Source: Parabacteroides sp.
GTDB lineage: Bacteria; Bacteroidota; Bacteroidia; Bacteroidales; Tannerellaceae
DNA length: 11,841 nucleotides
Direction of reading: 5' to 3'
NCBI GenBank assembly: GCA_020026285.1
Contig: JAHHQS010000124.1
Coordinates: 1-11,841, forward strand
Numbering within the stretch: the stretch's first letter is position 1; every line of letters starts with the position of its first letter. Positions 1-6,275 of this stretch are shown in pieces. Made by a program: the position numbers and the translations under genes. The notes under the pieces were generated by a model. The model was given only the letters and a program-made list of their open reading frames with translations. It made no database searches and was not told the origin of the DNA.

Positions 1-35
1 TTTATTTACTGCCAGAGCCGCTTAGGCTGGGCTAA

Positions 36-359
36 TTTTTAACGAACTATTGCTTACTTGTCCGCAAGGAAAAATATTTCTTGAATTATCAAATGGGAAG
101 AGATGATTACGCTCGCGTCATGCGAGTAGATAGAAATCGTTTTGCCCAGATTATACGAGAATATACCGGCGGTAACATGTCGGCTTACATTAATAATCTC
201 CGCTTAGAATATTCGGCGGGGCTGTTAAAGGACAAACGAGAACTACCAATTTCAGAAGTAGCAACCCAAAGTGCTTTTCCTAATATTTCAACCTACTATC
301 GATTATTCAAAGAAAAATATGGAATGAGCCCTGCCGAATACAGGAATCAACAAATATGA
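36..359 (+). pseudogene. AraC-family regulator remnant (C-terminal HTH domain only)
   Basis: This encodes the DNA-binding half of an AraC/XylS-type regulator. Numbered from the TTG at 81 there are 92 residues: the first helix-turn-helix is at about 10-28 (YARVMRVDRNRFAQIIREY), the second at about 57-79, and the family end signature FKEKYGMSPAEYR is at 76-88. Bacteroidales regulators of this type are normally several hundred residues long, with sensor or TPR regions in front. Here frame 3 is open only from 36, and the open stretch before 81 still reads like the family (RKEKYFLNYQ), so homologous coding extends upstream of any usable start. All three plus frames hit stops before position 43 (TAG 23, TAA 33, TAA 40). 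I therefore favour a 5'-decayed or frameshifted gene. The alternative is a short expressed HTH protein starting at TTG 81, 9 nt after AAGGAA, or at ATG 93. It lies just upstream of the pilus operon and may have been its regulator. Confidence 0.5.
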
Positions 360-462
360 TTGTTTCTTCGGCCAAAAGATGTAAGATATGGTGGAAAAGA
401 CTTATTCCATTTTCAAAAAAACTTATACAATTTTCATTTGAAGCATAGGAACCGTTCCTCTT

Positions 463-502
463 TAAGGGGGTAGACTGTCTGATTGGACAGTCTACCCCCT
501 TA
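463..502 (+). terminator. Strong intrinsic terminator after the AraC remnant
   Basis: A perfect 17-bp inverted repeat (arms 463-479 and 486-502, 6-nt loop TGATTG, five consecutive G-C pairs near the base) is followed by the T-rich tract TTATTTTATCATTTT. It separates the regulator remnant from the pilus operon, so the operon needs its own promoter. Confidence 0.9.
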
Positions 503-587
503 TTATTTTATCATTTTCTAGTAATAGATAATCAATTGTTATATAGCTTATTATGATTATTTAAGAATGATTTTCTGACAATATGAG

Positions 588-601
588 AATAGAGCTCTAT
601 T
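588..601. promoter_or_regulatory. Perfect 14-bp palindrome upstream of the pilus promoter (operator candidate)
   Basis: AATAGAGCTCTATT is exactly self-complementary. Its centre is about 26 bp upstream of the -33 box and about 63 bp upstream of the inferred transcription start, a typical place for an activator or repressor dimer. No binding protein can be named from sequence. Chance palindromes of this length are uncommon but possible in AT-rich DNA. Confidence 0.4.
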
Positions 602-619
602 TATTGAAAACGGTCAAAA

Positions 620-651
620 TTGGAAACATCTTTTCTCAGATTATAATTTTG
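620..651 (+). promoter_or_regulatory. Bacteroidetes-type promoter of the pilus operon
   Basis: The -7 box TAATTTTG (644-651) matches the Bacteroidetes primary-sigma consensus TAnnTTTG. A TTG core (620-622) lies 21 bp upstream, fitting the -33 element. Transcription would begin near 657-660, giving a leader of about 28 nt before ATG 687. No Shine-Dalgarno sequence is seen in that leader, which is usual for the phylum. Confidence 0.65.
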
Positions 652-686
652 CAGAGCAGTTCGAAAGATAATGATTAGCTACAGAT

Positions 687-1283
687 ATGAAGAAAGAACG
701 AACGTTGTCATTGATTGCGACCTTTATAGTTTTTGTCGTTTTTTTTGAAGCGAAAGCCCAACATTTAGGCTTGAAAACGAATTTACTTTATTGGGCAACT
801 ACGACTCCAAATTGCGGAATAGAATTGAAGGTCTCCGACCATTATACCTGGTCGGCATCCATAGGATATAATGCTTTCAATTTCCCTAATTCGAACTCTT
901 CACAAGGGCTTAGAAGGAACCCAAAAATCCACCATTGGCTGATGGCTGCAGAAAATAAATATTGGTTCTGTCAGGCCTTCGAACGACATTATATGGGGCT
1001 GTCATTAATCGGAGGTAAATACAATGCAGGAGGGATTACCTTTATTCCTTTCATGAAAAATCATCGTTACGAAGGATGGACTTGCGGTACAGGCTTGAAT
1101 TATGGATACCAGTGGACATTATCATCCCGTTGGGGAATAGATGCCTCTATAGGATTAGGCTATATGTTTATGAAATACAACCAGTATCAAAGCAAGCGTT
1201 GTGGGGACCTGGAGAAACGTTCAACATTCCATTATGTAGGAATTACGAAATTATCAGTGTCTTTTACCTATTACATAGATTAA
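687..1283 (+). CDS. DUF3575 family outer-membrane protein of a pilus operon
   Basis: This 198-aa exported protein has an N-terminal signal peptide (KKER, then a hydrophobic stretch 7-20, probable cleavage after AKA at residue 24). The mature start LGLKTNLLYWATTTPNCGIE is the hallmark of DUF3575. The body alternates short aromatic-rich strands (YTWSASIGYN, GTGLNYGYQW, IDASIGLGYMF) and ends VSFTYYID, which suggests a small outer-membrane beta-barrel. In Bacteroidales, DUF3575 genes commonly open operons encoding FimB/Mfa2 proteins and fimbrillins, as here. The role is inferred: outer-membrane support or scaffold for pilus subunits; no biochemical function is established. ATG 687 is the first start after the promoter and directly precedes a good signal peptide. 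Its stop is 3 nt before the next possible start, so translation is probably coupled. Confidence 0.85.
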   Translation: MKKERTLSLIATFIVFVVFFEAKAQHLGLKTNLLYWATTTPNCGIELKVSDHYTWSASIGYNAFNFPNSNSSQGLRRNPKIHHWLMAAENKYWFCQAFERHYMGLSLIGGKYNAGGITFIPFMKNHRYEGWTCGTGLNYGYQWTLSSRWGIDASIGLGYMFMKYNQYQSKRCGDLEKRSTFHYVGITKLSVSFTYYID

Positions 1284-1301
1284 GTAATGAGTATTGCTAT
1301 A

Positions 1302-2237
1302 ATGAATAAGCACATTTTGCTATACATTCATCTTATCATAATAAGTCTATGGGTGTTAACCTCCTGTAGCTTAGAAGATGAACGGGATCTCTGCTGTAGT
1401 AGAAACATAATGCATTATACATTTTTCTACGCAGGAGAAGACAAGTTCAATGAAGTTGTATCAACAATGGAGTACTTTCTTTTTGACGAACATGGCTCTT
1501 TTATAAACAAGCTAAATTCGTACAAAAATAATCTGAGTTACGTTTCCCTTGATTCGTTATCACCGGGAAAATATACTTTGATAGGATTAGCCAACAGGGA
1601 TAACACCATTTCTCTCGAGGAAAAGCCGGAGGCGGGCTTACAACGTTTCAGTCTGACGGTAAGCAAATGGACACAAGGTCAGCAAACATTTGAATCAGCC
1701 CCTCCCATATACTGGAGTTCTACTGATTTCGAAATAAAACACGGAGAACAGAATACGTTCAAATCATCTATGAACCACATTCACAGCTCCTTACGTATAA
1801 GAATTGAATGGGAGTCAATTCCCCCATTCTCAGACGGATATTATTTTACGCTGACAGGTGTAGGACACAGTGTGGCTATGAATGCTAACGGTGCACAACA
1901 ATATGACGGGTTCACATTTCCAAAAGTTAAGTACGCAAAAGGTACTGCTTATGTGAAGGCCATCCTGAGACAAATGACATTGGAAGAACGGATTATTTCG
2001 TTACGTTATACAAATGACCATATTCCAATTTTCAGGTTATGGCATAAAGATACACCCATTACCCCACCCATTAATCTGAGTAGGGCATTTAAACAATGGA
2101 AATGGTTTCCAGATAAAGCAACGATACAAGACTATGGCATCAGAATGCTTATCCGTAGTAATGGAAAAATAGAAGTCCATCAAGAAATGGGAACAAATGT
2201 CAACGACTGGATTGACGGAGGAACAATAGGTTTTTAA
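1302..2237 (+). CDS. FimB/Mfa2 family fimbrial anchor lipoprotein
   Basis: The product is a lipoprotein of 311 aa from ATG 1302; an in-frame ATG at 1287 would add MSIAI. I prefer 1302 because it puts the charged MNKH directly before the hydrophobic segment. Its lipobox is LTSC, with the lipidated Cys at residue 22. The order of features fits FimB/Mfa2: a Cys-rich start (CSLEDERDLCC), a first beta-sandwich with FLFDEHGSFI, the family-typical LSPGKYTLIGLAN turn, then a second domain opening with MNHIHSSLRIRIEW. In Porphyromonas gingivalis, Mfa2 and FimB anchor the fimbria to the outer membrane and limit its length; I infer the same role here. The position directly before the fimbrillin gene matches mfa and fim clusters. 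No symbol is given because assignment to a particular paralogue is not possible. Confidence 0.85.
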   Translation: MNKHILLYIHLIIISLWVLTSCSLEDERDLCCSRNIMHYTFFYAGEDKFNEVVSTMEYFLFDEHGSFINKLNSYKNNLSYVSLDSLSPGKYTLIGLANRDNTISLEEKPEAGLQRFSLTVSKWTQGQQTFESAPPIYWSSTDFEIKHGEQNTFKSSMNHIHSSLRIRIEWESIPPFSDGYYFTLTGVGHSVAMNANGAQQYDGFTFPKVKYAKGTAYVKAILRQMTLEERIISLRYTNDHIPIFRLWHKDTPITPPINLSRAFKQWKWFPDKATIQDYGIRMLIRSNGKIEVHQEMGTNVNDWIDGGTIGF

Positions 2238-2280
2238 ATTATAATATTTCAATTAAACAGTTAATTTTTAGTTATTACTT

Positions 2281-3441
2281 ATGTTAAATTACAAATCAAT
2301 GTTCAAAGCATTACTCCTTACAGGAGCAGTTTTCTGCACTTTCTCGTGCAGTAATGACGAATTCCTTGCATCTGATTTTGATGATGAGGAAAGCAAAAAA
2401 TTTATTTCTTTTGAAATTAACACTCCTACTTCCGATGAGGTTATTTATACCCGCAGTACTCACGAGGAAGCAGAATGGGAAGTGAAGTCATTAAACATGT
2501 ATATGTTTAAGAAAGGTAACTTAGAAACCCAGACTGACGATAATTATACCCTACTCAAAATAGCGGAAGACATTAGTGCTACATCTAAAGGAAACGGAAC
2601 CTACTCCTACATCCAAGAAATTTCAGATGAAATGATGGACCAAACCATAAAAATATTGTTTGTGGCAAACGATAAACTTCAGAATGGAATGATTGGTCAA
2701 ACCACATTAAAAACAATGAAAGAATCATTGGCTCAAGCGCAGTTGACAAACACCGTAAACGCAGATATGTTGGTTGGTAACGGCAAAAAAGGGTTTCCAA
2801 TGTCCTGTATGGCTCTAAATAATCAAAAAAAGGAAGAGTTCGAAGTGGTAGCTACAGGACTTCAGCTTGAAGCTTCTTTAATACGTACTGTAGCACGTTT
2901 GGATATCAAAAATAAAACAACCAACCTCTCTATCACCGGAGTCAAACTAAATCATGCCATTAACAAATCGTACCTTGTAACTCAAAACAAATGGACTGCA
3001 CCAGCAAATGCAGACCGCATAACCATAACACCAACTTTAAAATGGAAAGAAATATTTAAAGAGGGATATGCTTTTGATGATGCAACTCCAGAAAACAATC
3101 ATCTGCGCCACGTGCTGTATATGTATGAAGAAGGTCAAACTCAACCAACTCACCCTACCGTAGAGATTTCATACACAGTAGATTTTGGAAATTCATTTAC
3201 TAAAAATGGTGTTGTAAACGTGGAAATGAAAAGTAAAACGAATTTGAATGCTGAATTCTTCCCTGCCCGTAATACACTATATACTGTGGTATTAGGAGGT
3301 GACGAGGAAGGAAACCCTTCTCCTATCGAACCAAATCAAGGGGAACTGAAAGCGAAACTAGAGGTTATAGATTGGGCTACAGGTGAAAGTACTGAAGGTA
3401 CACTCAGACCAGGAAATGGAGAAGTCGTCGTAACTAAATGA
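2281..3441 (+). CDS. Fimbrillin lipoprotein (probable pilus shaft subunit)
   Basis: This 386-aa product is a fimbrillin of the Mfa1/FimA superfamily (type V pilus). It has a lipoprotein signal (FCTFSC, Cys23; an internal ATG gives the alternative start MFKALL). The Thr-Arg-Ser site at 57-59 is where an Arg-specific protease could remove the N-terminal strand before assembly. Family marks in order are EVKSLNMYMF (67-76), FPMSCMALN (172-180), the conserved RTVARLDIKN (202-211), ARNTLYTVV (329-337), and the C-terminal strand VIDWATGES (362-370), the likely donor strand. Its length fits a stalk subunit with two beta-sandwich domains and nothing extra. It lies 43 nt after the anchor gene and 39 nt before the next fimbrillin, with no terminator between, so all are cotranscribed. 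The shaft assignment is an inference from length and order; a minor accessory pilin remains possible. Confidence 0.85.
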   Translation: MLNYKSMFKALLLTGAVFCTFSCSNDEFLASDFDDEESKKFISFEINTPTSDEVIYTRSTHEEAEWEVKSLNMYMFKKGNLETQTDDNYTLLKIAEDISATSKGNGTYSYIQEISDEMMDQTIKILFVANDKLQNGMIGQTTLKTMKESLAQAQLTNTVNADMLVGNGKKGFPMSCMALNNQKKEEFEVVATGLQLEASLIRTVARLDIKNKTTNLSITGVKLNHAINKSYLVTQNKWTAPANADRITITPTLKWKEIFKEGYAFDDATPENNHLRHVLYMYEEGQTQPTHPTVEISYTVDFGNSFTKNGVVNVEMKSKTNLNAEFFPARNTLYTVVLGGDEEGNPSPIEPNQGELKAKLEVIDWATGESTEGTLRPGNGEVVVTK

Positions 3442-3480
3442 TAAAATATTATACCGTTTTACACTATAAATATTCTTAAA

Positions 3481-5271
3481 ATGAAATATATATTAAACTT
3501 ACTGTCAGTATTATGCCTGGCTATCTGGACCTCTTGTTCAACAAATCACGAACTTGAAGATTTTCCTTATGACGGAGATGCAGCTAAGTCATCTACGATT
3601 TCTTTTACTCTCGATGGAAAGAATTGCTCCTTAAAAAGCCGAAGCAGAAAGAATGAAATACAGCATCCCGAAGAAAAGAATATAAACTCGCTCTATGCCG
3701 TTATTTTTAAGAGTACATCAAATTCATTTATCCCAGGAGAAACACTGGAAGCAAATACAGACACATTTTATGCTATAGAGGAAGTACGTTCTACAACGGG
3801 AGATATTCCTCAAGATGGTGATATTAATTTAATGTTCAGATTAGGAGCTGAAGGAAATTGTGTTGTATCTTTCGTGGCTAATCCTAACGAGGCTTTACTT
3901 AATTCGCTACAACAAAATCTAAAGGGAAAAACAGTTGCTGCGTTCAAGGCTATCGTTACAAACGAAAATCCAGACAATGAAAATAAATTGATGGTTAGCG
4001 AGAAGTTCCATTCTTTCTCTGTTAAGTTCAACGAGAATGCTGAAATAGTGGAAAGTGTACGAATGAAAAGAGCCATGGCGCGTATTGATGTAAAAAATGC
4101 ATGTCCTGGTATCACCGTCAATAAAATCGTTTTTAACAACCGAATGGATAAAACTGTTGTGATTGCTGATAGCCCGGAATTTAACGCCGAGTTGATGAGT
4201 AATCAAACTGTTTATGAGAACTTAAATCTGGAAGGAAACCAAAACAATCCTTCATTAAAATCGCTATTTAGTTATGAACACTTCGGTAGCGAACAGAGTA
4301 TTCCATCGTTGGATATCTATTATACTGCAAACAAGGTAAAATATAAGGCTACAGTCGTGTTGAAAAAACAAGATGGCCAACCTATTATGTTGAAACGTAA
4401 CACGCTCTATGTCGTTAATTTGAAAAATGAAAGCGGCAACATCAACTTCAATATAGAAGTAGCCGATTGGAATAATGGAGAAATATTCGAGATTACTTCT
4501 AATGATTTGATAAATGGCATTGTTGCAAATGAGAATAATGACTTATCTGACGTAACTAAAGGTATTTTCATGTTGAAAGATGGAAATCTAATAAGTGCTC
4601 AGAAACTAACCGCTAAAGACTATGCTAATGTAATTGGAGTAGTAGTAAGTCTTGATAAAACAAAACTCGGTGCTGCCGCTATTAAATTTCTGGGTGGCAT
4701 AGACAAAGCACATGGTTTAGTGATGTCATTGAAGAACATCGAAGGTAAACATAAATTCGGTGGATTCGAAATTGAATATTATGGCGACTACAATAAAATC
4801 ACAGATTTATTATATAAAGACTTTGATGGACTAGCAACTACTGAAACCATACTTAACCATCAACAAAAGAATGATTTTCCAGCCTTCTGCAAATTGGAAG
4901 AATTTAGAAAAATCAATCCAACTCCTGATGGTACTACCCAATGGTTCATTGCAGCTGAAGGACAATGGGTTGAAATGTTGGAAAAATTTGGATGTGCCGA
5001 CTGTAATCAGATAAGAAAAGATAGCGAACAGACATTTTCATCCATTCCTGCTCCTGCTGGTAAAAATGCAATAACAACTATTAATAAGATGCTGAAAGCA
5101 ATACCATCACAATATAAAGACGAATTTACCATAAACGATCAATTTTGGACATCTTCTGGATGCAGCAATAGGCATCATTCACGTGCTATACACTTTAATG
5201 ATGGAAAACTGGAAGTAAAAAGAGATAGCCGAAATTACGATTCTAACGTTCGTTGTTTCTTTGCTTTCTAA
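3481..5271 (+). CDS. Fimbrillin with C-terminal lectin-like/DUF1566-like domain (probable tip adhesin)
   Basis: The last gene of the operon encodes a 596-aa lipoprotein (lipobox TSC, Cys19). Residues about 35-335 form a fimbrillin module: basic cluster KSRSRK (52-57) as possible processing site, MKRAMARIDVKN (195-206), KRNTLYVVNL (305-314) and VADWNNGE (327-334). After a linker (336-360) comes an extra domain of about 235 residues. Its later part carries the pattern W-F-I-A-A-E-G-Q-W (488-496), then F-W-T-S-S-G (555-560), A-I-H-F (569-572), and ends V-R-C-F-F-A-F (590-596). This is the layout of DUF1566 / formylglycine-enzyme-like / C-type-lectin-like domains in Bacteroidales surface proteins. 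Its Cys residues (470, 505, 508, 561, 592) might form disulfides. A bulky C-terminal domain would not suit a polymerising shaft subunit, so a tip adhesin is inferred. The ligand is unknown, and the domain assignment rests on pattern reading only. Confidence 0.8.
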   Translation: MKYILNLLSVLCLAIWTSCSTNHELEDFPYDGDAAKSSTISFTLDGKNCSLKSRSRKNEIQHPEEKNINSLYAVIFKSTSNSFIPGETLEANTDTFYAIEEVRSTTGDIPQDGDINLMFRLGAEGNCVVSFVANPNEALLNSLQQNLKGKTVAAFKAIVTNENPDNENKLMVSEKFHSFSVKFNENAEIVESVRMKRAMARIDVKNACPGITVNKIVFNNRMDKTVVIADSPEFNAELMSNQTVYENLNLEGNQNNPSLKSLFSYEHFGSEQSIPSLDIYYTANKVKYKATVVLKKQDGQPIMLKRNTLYVVNLKNESGNINFNIEVADWNNGEIFEITSNDLINGIVANENNDLSDVTKGIFMLKDGNLISAQKLTAKDYANVIGVVVSLDKTKLGAAAIKFLGGIDKAHGLVMSLKNIEGKHKFGGFEIEYYGDYNKITDLLYKDFDGLATTETILNHQQKNDFPAFCKLEEFRKINPTPDGTTQWFIAAEGQWVEMLEKFGCADCNQIRKDSEQTFSSIPAPAGKNAITTINKMLKAIPSQYKDEFTINDQFWTSSGCSNRHHSRAIHFNDGKLEVKRDSRNYDSNVRCFFAF

Positions 5272-5303
5272 CAAAACCACTTAAATACTCCATAATAAAC
5301 AAA

Positions 5304-5342
5304 TTCCCTCCTGCTACTTCACACTTTTGTAGCAGGAAGGAA
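5304..5342. terminator. Bidirectional terminator between the pilus operon and the radical SAM gene
   Basis: Arms 5304-5317 and 5329-5342 pair over 14 positions with a single mismatch (core CTGCTAC/GTAGCAG) and an 11-nt loop. It lies 33 bp after the last pilin stop and about 40 bp after the stop of the convergent radical SAM gene. On the minus strand the stem is followed by TTTGTTTATT, so it probably serves both genes. Confidence 0.75.
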
Positions 5343-5381
5343 TATCTTTCTGAATATCAGATACAAATTCTAACGTCCCTA

Positions 5382-6161
5382 TCAATAAGAAGCACTAGCC
5401 TTCAGCCCTTCTTTTTCCAAGAGACATACGATTCGGTCTAGTTCTTCATGCGTTGCCTTTAGCAAAGACTGGTCAGGAGTTTCACGATCGATTGTATAAA
5501 TCATAACTTGTTTAGGAGCTATTTGTTTGACAACTTCTATCCAAGGTAATACAAACCGATCGGATGTATTATCCACGTCTACTCCTTCATCGGTTTTCCC
5601 TTTCAGGAACATGGTCTGAATAATCACTTTTCCCTTAAAACGTTTCAAGTTCTCAATGATTTTATTCACATCATAATGTCCTGTAGGACGGTCCACTAAG
5701 TTTATATATGCCGCATCTACCGTATCTAATTTCAAGATATTATTATCGACCTTACATAAAGCCTCAAATACTTCTGGTCTATGAATAAACGTAGAATTAC
5801 TCAATACACTCACCTTAGCATTAGGAAAATATTTATTTCTCAATGCTATAGTATCCTCAATAATATCCGCAAACTGTGGATGTGATGTTGGTTCACCATT
5901 ACCTGCAAACGTCAACACGTCAGGCTGGGGACCATTCTCCTGCATATTCTTAAGTCTTGCTTCTAATGCTTCACGAACTTCTTGACGGGTGGGTAATTTC
6001 TTTTTAGGACGATGATCCTTATTATAGCCACACTCACAATATATACAGTCGAAGGTACACATTTTACCATCGGAAGGAAGAAGATTCAGACCCAACGAAA
6101 CTCCTAAACGGCGACTATGAATAGGACCAAAAATAGGAGAAGGATAAATAACTGTCGACAT
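5382..6161 (-). CDS. Radical SAM protein, COG0731-like
   Basis: This is a 259-aa cytoplasmic radical SAM enzyme. The [4Fe-4S]/SAM motif CxxxCxxC is at Cys35, Cys39 and Cys42 (CTFDCIYCECG), preceded by FGPIHSRRLGVSLGLN, the typical start of the COG0731 group. The motif FAGNGEPTSHP at about 104-114 is the GE-type SAM-contacting motif, and VSVLSNST follows in the next strand. COG0731 is named after archaeal/eukaryotic wyosine-type tRNA synthetases, but the bacterial members have no settled substrate and there is no basis for a wyosine claim here. The length is that of a bare radical SAM core with no auxiliary cluster domain. Its own promoter-like box sits 28 bp upstream, in the 114-bp gap after the helix-hairpin-helix gene on the same strand. 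It converges on the pilus operon. Confidence 0.85.
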   Translation of the reverse strand: MSTVIYPSPIFGPIHSRRLGVSLGLNLLPSDGKMCTFDCIYCECGYNKDHRPKKKLPTRQEVREALEARLKNMQENGPQPDVLTFAGNGEPTSHPQFADIIEDTIALRNKYFPNAKVSVLSNSTFIHRPEVFEALCKVDNNILKLDTVDAAYINLVDRPTGHYDVNKIIENLKRFKGKVIIQTMFLKGKTDEGVDVDNTSDRFVLPWIEVVKQIAPKQVMIYTIDRETPDQSLLKATHEELDRIVCLLEKEGLKASASY

Positions 6162-6188
6162 AAACGATATATTAATAAATTACAAAGG

Positions 6189-6196
6189 CAAATTTA
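6189..6196 (-). promoter_or_regulatory. Possible -7 box for the radical SAM gene
   Basis: Read on the minus strand this is TAAATTTG, a full match to TAnnTTTG, 28 bp upstream of ATG 6161. A TTTG (6209-6212) lies only 12 bp further upstream, too close for a standard -33 box, so support is partial. Confidence 0.4.
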
Positions 6197-6275
6197 CATA
6201 TATAAATCCAAATTTTTATGTATTCGGTGCAGGATAAGTACTTTTCGATACCCGAATTCTCCCCTATTATGCTCG

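Noticed and set aside
360..686. Invertible (phase-variable) promoter for the pilus operon
   Set aside because: I looked for inverted repeats flanking the promoter. The only long pair is the compact terminator at 463-502, and no recombinase gene is in the window.
1076..1309. 77-codon plus-strand frame inside the DUF3575 gene
   Set aside because: An out-of-frame shadow of a gene with a clear family match and signal peptide.
3810..4206. Minus-strand frames of about 100 codons opposite the tip pilin gene
   Set aside because: Antisense shadows of a clearly coding fimbrillin frame, with no signal or domain of their own.
5253..5441. 62-codon plus-strand frame overlapping the end of the tip pilin gene
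   Set aside because: It runs through the bidirectional terminator and into the antisense of the radical SAM gene, with no protein-like composition.
6222..6257. Terminator after the HHH/barrel gene
   Set aside because: ATTCGG/CCGAAT arms are only 6 bp with a 24-nt loop and no T-tract on the minus strand.
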